14,857 nucleotides of DNA from Candidatus Aminicenantota bacterium (GCA_016867615.1 VGJG01000008.1:1-14857); one strand, 5' to 3'. Positions 1-5,881 are shown, counted from the first letter of the stretch. Notes: generated by a model not told the origin, from the letters alone. Numbers and translations: made by a program.

Positions 1-183
1 GTCATCCCCGGAGCCCTGTTCTACGAGCGGGAGCTCCAGGACATGTTCGGCCTGGTCATCGACAACATCCCCGACGCGCGGCCCCTCATCCTGCCCGACG
101 ATTGGCCGGAGGGACAGTATCCCCTGCGCAAGGACTGGAAGCACGAGCGGCCGGAGGAAAAGATCCCCGGAGGAAAGTCATGA
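1..183 (+). CDS. Group 4 hydrogenase / complex I 30-kDa (NuoC-like) subunit, 3' end only
   Basis: Only the last 60 residues are in the window; the gene starts upstream. The frame is open from base 1 to TGA at 181-183. It contains ERELQDMFGLVI (residues 9-20 of the fragment) and LPDDWPEGQYPLRKDW, which match the C-terminal signature of the NuoC/30-kDa family (ERE..DMFG..., LLPDDW.G.PLRKD). In energy-converting hydrogenases this subunit (MbhK, EchD, or the N-terminal part of HycE) is a soluble hydrophilic-arm protein that docks the large subunit. The stop overlaps the next ATG by 4 nt (ATGA, 180-183), so the two are translationally coupled. Seen: sequence signature and overlap. Inferred: hydrogenase rather than NADH dehydrogenase, from the next gene. 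Confidence in the family is high; nothing can be said of its N-terminus. Confidence 0.88.
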   Translation, partial: VIPGALFYERELQDMFGLVIDNIPDARPLILPDDWPEGQYPLRKDWKHERPEEKIPGGKS

Positions 184-1382
184 AATTCACCGTTCCCATA
201 GGGCCCCAGCACCCGGCGCTCAAGGAGCCGATCAGCCTGCGCATGACGCTCGAGGGCGAGGTCATCCGGGACGCCGACCTCCGTCTGGGGTACAACCACC
301 GCGGCATGGAAAAGCTGGCCGAGGAGAAGACCTACCTGCAGAACATCTATCTCACCGAGCGGATCTGCGGCATCTGTTCCCACTCCCACTCCACGTGCTT
401 CGTTCAGGGCGCCGAGAAGCTGCTCGAGGTCGAGCCGCCGAAGCGGGGCGTGTACATCCGCTACCTCGTCTCCGAGCTCGAGCGCGTCCACAGCCACCTC
501 CTCTGGCTGGGCGTCGCGGCCCACGAGGCGGGCTTCGACAGCCTGTTCATGTACGTCTGGCGCGACCGGGAGGTGGTCATGGACCTCCTGGAGATGATCT
601 CCGGGAACCGTGTGCACTACGCCATCAACACCCTGGGCGGCGTGCGGCGCGACCTGGACGACCTCCAGGTCAAGAAGATCCTCGACTCCCTCGACCTCCT
701 GCGCAAGAGGAGCGCGTACTATCTCGATATCGGGGCCAACGAGCCGAGCTTCGTCGGCCGTCTGGCGGATGTCGGACGCCTGACCAAGGAGCAGGCCGTG
801 GACCTGTGCGCCGTGGGCCCCACGGCCCGCGCCTCGGACGTGGCCATCGACGTCCGCAAGGACGACCCCTACGGCATGTACGACGAAACCCCCTTCAAGG
901 TCTGCACCGCCGACACGTGCGACGTCCTGGGCCGGACGGTCGTCCGGGTCAAGGAGATGCTCGTCTCCTACGACATCATCGAGTACCTGATGCGCAACCT
1001 GCCCGCGGGTCCCGTGGCCGTGCGCGCGCCGCGCCGGGCCAAGCCCGGGGAGGTCGTCGCCCGGTACGAAGCCCCCCGGGGGGAGAACATCCATTACATC
1101 AAGTCCAACGGCACGGACAAGCCCGAACGGCTCAAGGTTCGGGCGCCCACCCTGGGCAACTACGCCGCCACGCTCGTCATGCTGAAAAGCGGGTTTCTGG
1201 CCGACGTCCCGCTCATCTTCGCCGCCATCGATCCCTGCATCTGCTGCGCCGAGCGGACGGTGACCCTGGTCGACGCCCGGACGGGCGAGGAACATTCCGT
1301 CGGGTTCTCCAGGCTGCGGGCCATGGCCCGGGAGCGCTGGAAGAACGCGCCGTTAAAAAAGGATGCGGTATGGCCATTCTGA
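180..1382 (+). CDS. Membrane-bound [NiFe]-hydrogenase, group 4, large (catalytic) subunit, MbhL/HycE-like
   Basis: A 400-residue NuoD/HycE-family protein. It opens with the GPQHPALKEP motif (residues 8-17). The N-terminal NiFe ligand motif RICGICSHSH is at 61-70 (C63, C66) and the C-terminal motif DPCICCAER at 351-359 (C353, C356). All four metal-binding cysteines are therefore present, which NuoD of respiratory complex I lacks; this makes it a hydrogenase. Downstream of R359 is a 41-residue tail ending ERWKNAPLKKDAVWPF, very like the HycE tail that HycI removes, so maturation by proteolysis after R359 is inferred. An extra cysteine (C355) sits between the two C-terminal ligands. The start at 180 has GGAGG at 169-173, 6 nt upstream, and an ATGA overlap with the preceding gene; the upstream ATG at 102 lies inside the NuoC-like gene and is rejected. 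Expected role: ferredoxin-linked H2 evolution or uptake on the cytoplasmic face of the membrane. MbhL from archaea is the closest remembered match. Confidence 0.95.
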   Translation: MKFTVPIGPQHPALKEPISLRMTLEGEVIRDADLRLGYNHRGMEKLAEEKTYLQNIYLTERICGICSHSHSTCFVQGAEKLLEVEPPKRGVYIRYLVSELERVHSHLLWLGVAAHEAGFDSLFMYVWRDREVVMDLLEMISGNRVHYAINTLGGVRRDLDDLQVKKILDSLDLLRKRSAYYLDIGANEPSFVGRLADVGRLTKEQAVDLCAVGPTARASDVAIDVRKDDPYGMYDETPFKVCTADTCDVLGRTVVRVKEMLVSYDIIEYLMRNLPAGPVAVRAPRRAKPGEVVARYEAPRGENIHYIKSNGTDKPERLKVRAPTLGNYAATLVMLKSGFLADVPLIFAAIDPCICCAERTVTLVDARTGEEHSVGFSRLRAMARERWKNAPLKKDAVWPF

Positions 1383-2341
1383 AAACACTCCTCTACCTGC
1401 TCGTCTATCCGGGGTTTCTGTTCGTCTTCGTCTACTCCACCTTCTGCGAATGGTTCGACCGGAAGGTTTTCGCCCGGCTCCAGAACCGCATGGGCCCGAC
1501 CCACACCGGGCGCTTCGGGCTTCTCCAGCCCGTGGCGGACATCGTCAAGCTGCTGGCCAAGGAAGACATCGTCCCGGAGAAGGCCGACCGCCGGATGTTC
1601 AGCCTGCTCCCGGCCGTCGGCCTGGCCGTGGCCGCCACGGCCATGCTGCTCCTGCCGGTCTGGCATTTCAGCCTGGAGCGGCCGAGCCCGAACTCCTTTC
1701 CCGGGGACATCATCGTCATCCTCTACATCCTCAGCCTGCCCACCCTGATCTTCTTCCTGGCCGCCTGGTCCTCGACGAGCTTCTATTCGGAGATCGGCGG
1801 CGCCCGCGTCCTGACCCTGCTCTTCGGCTACGAAGTGCCCCTCTTCCTGGCCGTCCTCGGCCCGGCGATCATGGCCGGCTCCTGGCGCCTGGCGGAGATC
1901 GCCCATTTCTTCCAGCAGCGCCCCCTGCTCCTCCTGCCCAACTTGCTCGGCTTCCTGATCGCCCTCATCTGCCTCCAGGCCAAGCTCGAGCGCACGCCCT
2001 TCGACATCCCCCACGCCGAGACCGAGATCGTGGGCGGAACGTTCACCGAGTACTCGGGCAAGAAGCTGGCCCTCTTCCGGCTGATGATCGACGTGGAGAT
2101 GGTCGCCGGCGCGGGACTCCTGGCGGCCGTCTTCCTGGGCGGCTTCCCCGGGGGGGTGTTCGTCGGTCTCGTTCATTTCGTGATCAAGACGCTGTTCGTC
2201 ATTTTCCTTCTGGCGGTCATGAGAGCCGTCACCTCCCGCATCCGCATCGACCAGGTGGTCAACTTCTCCTGGCGGTACCTGGCCCCCCTGGCTGTATTGC
2301 AGCTGTTCATCATCCTTCTTCTGAAGGGGTTTGTGCTATGA
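1370..2341 (+). CDS. Hydrogenase membrane subunit, NuoH/HycD/MbhM-like
   Basis: A 323-residue polytopic protein with about eight hydrophobic segments. The family signature RKVFARLQNRMGP lies at 31-43, followed by the first cytoplasmic loop (GLLQPVADIVKLLAKED, about 50-66). The second signature, ERTPFDIPHAETEIVGG, is at 207-223, followed by EYSGKKLALFRL; both are hallmarks of NuoH and of its hydrogenase counterparts. This subunit anchors the hydrophilic arm and forms the entrance of the ion-translocation path, with the conserved glutamates (E217, E219, E227) as likely proton-path residues by family knowledge. The ATG at 1370 overlaps the large-subunit gene by 13 nt and has AAAAGGA 6 nt upstream. 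An out-of-frame ATG at 1363 was rejected because its frame has no family similarity here. The gene is part of the operon and presumably pairs with antiporter-like subunits encoded upstream of the window. Confidence 0.94.
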   Translation: MAILKTLLYLLVYPGFLFVFVYSTFCEWFDRKVFARLQNRMGPTHTGRFGLLQPVADIVKLLAKEDIVPEKADRRMFSLLPAVGLAVAATAMLLLPVWHFSLERPSPNSFPGDIIVILYILSLPTLIFFLAAWSSTSFYSEIGGARVLTLLFGYEVPLFLAVLGPAIMAGSWRLAEIAHFFQQRPLLLLPNLLGFLIALICLQAKLERTPFDIPHAETEIVGGTFTEYSGKKLALFRLMIDVEMVAGAGLLAAVFLGGFPGGVFVGLVHFVIKTLFVIFLLAVMRAVTSRIRIDQVVNFSWRYLAPLAVLQLFIILLLKGFVL

Positions 2342-2775
2342 GAATCGCGGCCTTTCTTCCCGAGCTCCTCCGGCATCTGTTCAAGAAACCGGCGACGGTC
2401 GATTATCCGTTCCAGAAACTCGAGGTGCCGAAGGACTTCCGCGGCACGCCCTTCCTCCACCCGGAAAAGTGCATCGTCTGCCGGGCCTGCGTGAGGGACT
2501 GTCCGGCAGAGGCCATCGACATCCTGACGGTCAACGAAGCGGACAAGACCTTCAAGATGATCATCCACAACGACCGCTGCATCCATTGCGCCCAGTGCGT
2601 CGATTCCTGCCCCACGGACGCCCTGGAAATGGACGCGCTTTACGAGACCTCGGCCTTCAGCCGCTGGGACCTCAAGGCCGAGTGGGAGTTCGTCAAGGCC
2701 GTCATCAAACCCAAGACGCCGACCGCCGGAACGCCGCCCGCCTCGGCAACGCCTCCGGCGGAGGGCGCTTCATAG
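2338..2775 (+). CDS. 2x[4Fe-4S] ferredoxin-type hydrogenase subunit, NuoI/HycF/MbhN-like
   Basis: A 145-residue protein with two classical [4Fe-4S] motifs: CIVCRACVRDCP (C45, C48, C51, C55) and CIHCAQCVDSCP (C81, C84, C87, C91). Their spacing matches NuoI/MbhN. It would carry electrons from ferredoxin towards the proximal cluster of the small subunit and the NiFe site. The N-terminal 40 residues include a short amphipathic stretch, and the C-terminus (about 124-145) is a Pro/Ala/Thr-rich tail of no known function. ATG 2338 overlaps the stop of the NuoH-like gene (ATGA, 2338-2341), with AAGGGG about 8 nt upstream. It is the last gene of the operon. The order C-D-H-I is that of mbhK-L-M-N, so the small subunit (NuoB/MbhJ-like) is predicted just upstream of the window. 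The next gene is on the opposite strand. Confidence 0.94.
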   Translation: MRIAAFLPELLRHLFKKPATVDYPFQKLEVPKDFRGTPFLHPEKCIVCRACVRDCPAEAIDILTVNEADKTFKMIIHNDRCIHCAQCVDSCPTDALEMDALYETSAFSRWDLKAEWEFVKAVIKPKTPTAGTPPASATPPAEGAS

Positions 2776-2856
2776 GCTTCCTCGTCCCCCGCGCCCCGTT
2801 CTCGCTCCTGCCCGGGTTCAGAGCCCCACGCTCGCACGGCTGCCAGACGTCGGGGA

Positions 2857-3801
2857 TCAATCCAGGGCTTCCCTGGTCCTGTCCCACAGGGCAACGATCG
2901 TGAAAATCCCAAAAGCGATGCTTCCCAGGAGGACGAGTGCCTGGCTGGCGGCACCGATCCTGAATGCGTCTTGGACGATTGCGAGCACATCGGAGAGGTC
3001 GCGGATCCGTGAGACACCGCTGGAGATTTCAGAGCCAATCCTTGCTGCGAAAACAAGGTCCGATATCTTGGCTGCAAGGGCGCCTGCGACCAGGCTCACG
3101 CCAAAGCCGAGGAAAAATGGAAGCAGAAGTCTCATGACAAGAAAATACATCCCCGCAGAGATGAGGACAAAAACGACCAAGCCCACGAGTGTTCCAAAGA
3201 ATCCCTCTCCCAGACCGTGATAAGCTCCCATTCCCAGAACGATTCCTGGGCCGAGAATGACCGCCCCCAGACTCAGGGCGATTCCCAGCATGACGGCCAG
3301 GCCGAAAACTGCGACGACGGCGAATAGCATGCCTTCTTGCGGCCGGTCCGACAAGAATAAAATCACGGCCAGTATCCCGGCGCCGAAGGTCACGACCTTG
3401 AAGATTGTTGCGACCAGGTCGAAGACGACGAAGATCAGATAGATCAATAAGGGCCAGAGCACAAAAAAGAGGAGATAATATCCCATGCTGCCGAACGGCC
3501 GCGAGGAGGGCGCCAGGACCAAAGACAGCACGAACAGCCCGAGGATGAAACCCAGGATCTTCGCCAGTCCGCCGATTTTCAGCCTTTTGATCTTCGACCC
3601 GATGAGTGCCCTGGCTTCCTGAAAGCTGAATTCTTTGCTTTCACTATCGGCATCGTGCTTTTTTCCTGCGGACCTCGGCAAGTTCAACCCGAGACGATCT
3701 TCGCCGGGCCCTGACAGCCCAAGCCTTGTTCCATCAACGATACAGAAATTGTCATCGTCTGAACAAAGCCTGCCGCACTTGGGACAAACACTATTCGACA
3801 T
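2857..3801 (-). CDS. Zinc-ribbon polytopic membrane protein, function unknown
   Basis: A 314-residue protein. Residues 4-27 form a single zinc-ribbon-like knuckle (CPKCG at 6-10, then FCIVDG at 19-24). The fourth usual cysteine is replaced by Asp23, and C13 is a possible alternative ligand. A polar linker (about 28-75) leads to roughly six or seven hydrophobic segments between residues 78 and 245. A mixed helical stretch (about 246-285) and a final hydrophobic segment (286-305) follow. The start at 3801 places the zinc ribbon at the N-terminus and has a purine-rich GGTGGGAG just upstream and a consensus promoter behind it. Longer upstream extensions of this frame run into the promoter and have no recognisable domain. 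I do not recognise a family beyond 'zinc-ribbon domain plus integral membrane'. Base use is unlike the neighbours: some 60-base lines here are only 40-43% G+C by count, against about 60% in a counted hydrogenase line. It interrupts the hydrogenase-to-protease gene order. Confidence 0.82.
   Translation of the reverse strand: MSNSVCPKCGRLCSDDDNFCIVDGTRLGLSGPGEDRLGLNLPRSAGKKHDADSESKEFSFQEARALIGSKIKRLKIGGLAKILGFILGLFVLSLVLAPSSRPFGSMGYYLLFFVLWPLLIYLIFVVFDLVATIFKVVTFGAGILAVILFLSDRPQEGMLFAVVAVFGLAVMLGIALSLGAVILGPGIVLGMGAYHGLGEGFFGTLVGLVVFVLISAGMYFLVMRLLLPFFLGFGVSLVAGALAAKISDLVFAARIGSEISSGVSRIRDLSDVLAIVQDAFRIGAASQALVLLGSIAFGIFTIVALWDRTREALD
2862..2876 (-). terminator. Short perfect hairpin at the 3' end of the zinc-ribbon membrane gene
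   Basis: CCAGGG at 2862-2867 and CCCTGG at 2871-2876 form a perfect 6-bp stem with a 3-nt loop. It overlaps the last codons of the - strand gene and lies between that gene and the convergent hydrogenase operon. There is no U-tract, so a terminator role is only a possibility. The 81 bases between the two convergent genes (2776-2856) hold nothing else I can support. Confidence 0.25.
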
Positions 3802-3828
3802 GGCTCCCACCTTGGTCCGATGTCTGCG

Positions 3829-3858
3829 ATTATAGAAGGCCTTGCTTTCCGATGTCAA
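3829..3858 (-). promoter_or_regulatory. Consensus sigma-70-type promoter for the zinc-ribbon membrane gene
   Basis: Read on the - strand, TTGACA (3858-3853) is followed after 18 bp by TATAAT (3834-3829); both hexamers are exact consensus. The predicted transcription start is near 3822, giving a leader of about 20 nt to the ATG at 3801. This is the best promoter match in the window. Known: vegetative sigma consensus. Inferred: activity in this host. Confidence 0.75.
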
Positions 3859-3881
3859 TGTCCCGCACGCCTCATTGGAGT

Positions 3882-3887
3882 TATAAT
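3882..3887 (+). promoter_or_regulatory. -10 element in front of the HycI-like protease gene
   Basis: TATAAT lies on the + strand with its last base 7 nt before an in-frame GTG at 3895. No convincing -35 hexamer sits 15-19 bp upstream. The distance is what is seen for leaderless transcripts, where transcription starts at or next to the start codon. It is divergent from the promoter at 3829-3858. Confidence 0.45.
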
Positions 3888-3894
3888 AAGCACC

Positions 3895-4500
3895 GTGATC
3901 GTTGCCCAAGCTAACAAAAAGCCTTTCACTCCGGGAAGGGCGTCGTGGCGCGAGACCGTCCGGCGAGAGATCGAAGCGGAAGGCCGGCTGGTCATCCTGG
4001 GAGTGGGAAACGAGGAACGGGGGGACGACGCCGCTGGCGTCTTGTGTTTGCGCCGGCTGAGCAAGCTGTTGGGACGGGGGAAGAAGCGCGACCTTCTTCT
4101 CCTCGAGGGAGGCGTCGCGCCGGAGAACACGACGGGAAAAATCCGCGCCTTCAGCCCCAACAGGGTCCTCATCCTGGACGCCGTCCTGGGCGGCCGGAGG
4201 CCCGGAACAATTTTTGCCTTCGACCCGGGCCGGATCGCCGAGGAAGATCTGACAACACACCGCTTGCCCTTGACCCTCCTCATCCGCTACCTGGAGGAGA
4301 GCATCGGCTGCCGGGTGACGTGCCTGGGCATCCAGCCGCGCTCCCTGGAAGCCGGAAGAGCCATGTCCCCTGCCGTCAACCAAGCCGCCTGGCGGCTCGC
4401 CCGCTTCTGCGCCGGACTGATCGGCAGGGACATTTCCCGGCGGAAGCCTTCCCGGCCGGCGCCCCGACGAACTTCCGGAGCCGAGAAAAGGAGCCCATGA
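3895..4500 (+). CDS. hycI: Hydrogenase maturation endopeptidase, HycI type
   Basis: A 201-residue protein when started at GTG 3895. The core matches HycI from end to end: VILGVGNEERGDDAAG (GDD at 43-45), LEGGVAPENTTGKIRAFSP, LILDAVLGGRRPG (Asp95), DLTTHRLPLTLLIRYLEE (His122) and TCLGIQPRSL. Asp45, Asp95 and His122 correspond to the Asp16/Asp62/His90 nickel-sensing ligands of E. coli HycI. These proteases trim the C-terminal tail of the NiFe large subunit after nickel insertion; the likely substrate is the large subunit at 180-1382. Compared with HycI (156 aa) it has about 30 extra N-terminal residues and a basic Arg/Pro-rich tail of about 25 residues. ATG 3820 in the same frame would add 25 residues but lies inside the divergent promoter region and upstream of this gene's own -10 box, so GTG 3895 is preferred. 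No Shine-Dalgarno is seen, which fits a leaderless start. Confidence 0.9.
   Translation: MIVAQANKKPFTPGRASWRETVRREIEAEGRLVILGVGNEERGDDAAGVLCLRRLSKLLGRGKKRDLLLLEGGVAPENTTGKIRAFSPNRVLILDAVLGGRRPGTIFAFDPGRIAEEDLTTHRLPLTLLIRYLEESIGCRVTCLGIQPRSLEAGRAMSPAVNQAAWRLARFCAGLIGRDISRRKPSRPAPRRTSGAEKRSP
4486..4493 (+). promoter_or_regulatory. Strong Shine-Dalgarno for a minicistron
   Basis: AAAAGGAG ends 3 nt before ATG 4497 and 6 nt before ATG 4500. It is the best ribosome-binding site in this stretch. The start codon at the usual distance opens a 10-codon frame, not the following hydrolase gene, whose own ATG (4526) has no obvious site. Confidence 0.45.
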
Positions 4501-4529
4501 TGAGCCTCCATGTGGTTTTCCAGAAATGA
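4497..4529 (+). CDS. Possible 10-codon minicistron between hycI and the DDAH-like gene
   Basis: The frame ATG ATG AGC ... AAA TGA encodes MMSLHVVFQK. Its first ATG overlaps the stop of the protease gene (ATGA, 4497-4500) and its TGA overlaps the ATG of the next gene (ATGA, 4526-4529). It is preceded by AAAAGGAG. This arrangement would let ribosomes pass from hycI through the short frame to the hydrolase by stop-start coupling. The alternative is that the site marks an older start of the hydrolase whose frame was later shifted. There is no evidence that the peptide itself has a function. Confidence 0.3.
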   Translation: MMSLHVVFQK

Positions 4530-5347
4530 CGAGCAGCGTTGATTCCCCGACAGCCGGCCGGCTGACTCGGGCTGTCGTCCGGCTTCCTGGCGAAAATTTC
4601 GGCAGGGGGCTCACCACGGCCCGCCTCGGCCCGCCAGACCACCCAAAGATGATCGCCCAGCATTCGGCCTACGTCCGGGCGCTCGAGGGTTTGGGGTTGG
4701 ACGTCCTGACCCTGGAGCCGGAGCCCGCGTTCCCCGACGCCCATTTCGTCGAGGACGCCGCGGTCGTCCTGCCCGAGCTGGCCGTCATCGCCCGTCCCGG
4801 CGCCGCCGTCCGGAGGGGAGAGGAAGTCACGATCGCCTCCGTCCTGCGGCGATTCCGTCCCCTGGAGCGCATCCGCAGCCCCGGAACGCTCGACGGCGGG
4901 GACGTGCTCGTCGTCGGCCGGCGGATGTTCATCGGCCTCTCCGGCCGGACCAATGCCCGGGGCGCGCGCCAGCTCGGCCTTCTGGCCCGGGAGAGGGGCT
5001 ATGTCCCGGTGACCGTTCCCGTGGCCTCGGGGCTGCACTTGAAGTCCAACGTCAATCACCTGGGAGGGGAAACGCTCCTCATCACTCCCGGCCTGGCCGG
5101 TGAGGCATGCTTCCGGGATTACAGAAAGGTCGTCGTCGCCCCCGGCGAGGAGTACGCCGCCAACAGCCTGCTGTGCAACGGCCGTCTGCTCGTGCCCGCC
5201 GGTTTCGCCCGGACGCGGAGGAAGCTGGAAAAACTCGGACTGCCGCTCGTCGTACTCGAGGTCGGCGAGGCCAGGAAAATGGACGGCGGCCTGACCTGTC
5301 TCTCCCTCCGCTTCGGGGATGAGCCCGGAGCGGCGGGCGGTTACTGA
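4526..5347 (+). CDS. Dimethylarginine dimethylaminohydrolase-like amidinohydrolase (DDAH family)
   Basis: A 273-residue member of the guanidino-group-modifying (amidinotransferase) fold. Signatures in order: PGENFGRGLTTARLG (21-35), HFVEDAAV (73-80), GTLDGGDVLVVG (120-131), FIGLSGRTNARGARQL (135-150), GLHLKS (169-174), AANSLLCNGR (211-220) and MDGGLTCLSLRF (252-263). The catalytic triad by comparison with human DDAH1 is Asp123, His171 and Cys258. The family cleaves methylated arginine to citrulline plus methylamines; some relatives act on free arginine or other guanidino compounds, so substrate is not settled by sequence. It lies 25 nt after hycI on the same strand and probably shares its transcript. 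ATG 4526 has no clear ribosome-binding site and may depend on coupling to the short frame before it. The 3' end overlaps the convergent DUF2914 gene by 7 bp. Confidence 0.88.
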   Translation: MTSSVDSPTAGRLTRAVVRLPGENFGRGLTTARLGPPDHPKMIAQHSAYVRALEGLGLDVLTLEPEPAFPDAHFVEDAAVVLPELAVIARPGAAVRRGEEVTIASVLRRFRPLERIRSPGTLDGGDVLVVGRRMFIGLSGRTNARGARQLGLLARERGYVPVTVPVASGLHLKSNVNHLGGETLLITPGLAGEACFRDYRKVVVAPGEEYAANSLLCNGRLLVPAGFARTRRKLEKLGLPLVVLEVGEARKMDGGLTCLSLRFGDEPGAAGGY

Positions 5348-5766
5348 ACCGTAAACTTCAGGGTGGTGATCAGGTTGTCGTCGCCGTCCCGGATCTCGAC
5401 CTTCCAGGCGCCGCTCATGTCCGGGGTGATGGTCTTGTTGCTCCAGGTCCGCCAGGGAGACCCGCCGACGGCGAGTTCCTGGGTGTGGAGCAGTCCGTCC
5501 TCCCGGTACCAAAGATGCTTGACGACCATGTCCGACGACGCCCCCACGATCTTGGTGAAACAGTAGAGCCTGCCCACGTCGGGGGGGAAGGTTTCGGACG
5601 CGCCCAGAGGGACCCTGTCCTCCACTCCGGTGCAGATCACGCCCTCCTCGATGACCAGCGTCGAGGTCACGGCGGGCGGGGGCTCCACCGGCTGCTCCTG
5701 GGCATATCCGACGAGGACGGCCGCGAAAAGAAACAGCCAACCAGCCAGCCGAAAGTGAGTTCTCAT
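5341..5766 (-). CDS. Secreted DUF2914-domain protein
   Basis: A 141-residue protein. Residues 1-22 are a typical signal peptide (MRTHFR, then a hydrophobic core, ending GYAQ). The mature part contains the DUF2914 pattern: VGRLYCFTKIVGA (64-76), VVKHLWYREDG (81-91), WRTWSNKTITPDMSGAWKVE (105-124) and a C-terminal LKFTV strand. This is a small beta-sandwich domain of unknown function found in exported proteins. The start at 5766 is chosen because it begins the signal peptide and has GGGAGG 6-8 nt upstream; the frame continues upstream to an ATG at 5817 without a plausible extension. It is convergent with, and overlaps by 7 bp, the DDAH-like gene. A divergent promoter is suggested at 5854-5881. 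Confidence 0.85.
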   Translation of the reverse strand: MRTHFRLAGWLFLFAAVLVGYAQEQPVEPPPAVTSTLVIEEGVICTGVEDRVPLGASETFPPDVGRLYCFTKIVGASSDMVVKHLWYREDGLLHTQELAVGGSPWRTWSNKTITPDMSGAWKVEIRDGDDNLITTLKFTVQ

Positions 5767-5830
5767 CTTCGGACCTCCCTGAGCGTCATTGTACGCCGTA
5801 CCGTCCGCCTGAGGCAAGAGCGAAGGTCCC

Positions 5831-5858
5831 TTGCCCGTCCTCGGGAATCGGCTATAAT
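5831..5858 (+). promoter_or_regulatory. Promoter of the acyltransferase gene
   Basis: TTGCCC (5831-5836) and TATAAT (5853-5858) lie 16 bp apart. The -10 box ends 15 nt before ATG 5874, so the leader would be only about 9 nt and holds no Shine-Dalgarno. Confidence 0.55.
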
Positions 5859-5881
5859 AATCGCCTCGAAAGCATGTTCAA
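5854..5881 (-). promoter_or_regulatory. Possible divergent promoter for the DUF2914 gene
   Basis: On the - strand, TTGAAC (5881-5876) and TATTAT (5859-5854) are separated by 16 bp. The -10 element overlaps the forward -10 of the acyltransferase promoter, so the two polymerases would compete. The leader to ATG 5766 would be about 80 nt. Weaker than the forward match. Confidence 0.3.

Noticed and set aside
21..1295. 424-codon open frame on the - strand
   Set aside because: Antisense to the hydrogenase large subunit, which has clear family motifs; the antisense protein is Val/Asp/Gly-rich and resembles nothing.
180..1382. Annotation of the large subunit as complex I NuoD
   Set aside because: Both Cys pairs of the NiFe site are present and there is a HycE-like C-terminal tail; NuoD of complex I lacks these.
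1160..2176. 338-codon open frame on the - strand
   Set aside because: Antisense to the NuoH-like gene, with Gln/Glu/Gly-rich composition; a shadow of its biased codons.
2776..2856. Possible terminator after the hydrogenase operon
   Set aside because: No stable hairpin with a U-tract is visible in the gap; only a short hairpin inside the convergent gene was found.
4376..5740. 454-codon open frame on the - strand across the DDAH-like gene
   Set aside because: Overlaps two well-supported genes in other frames and has no domain signature; the 3' part of the DUF2914 gene shares the strand but not the frame.
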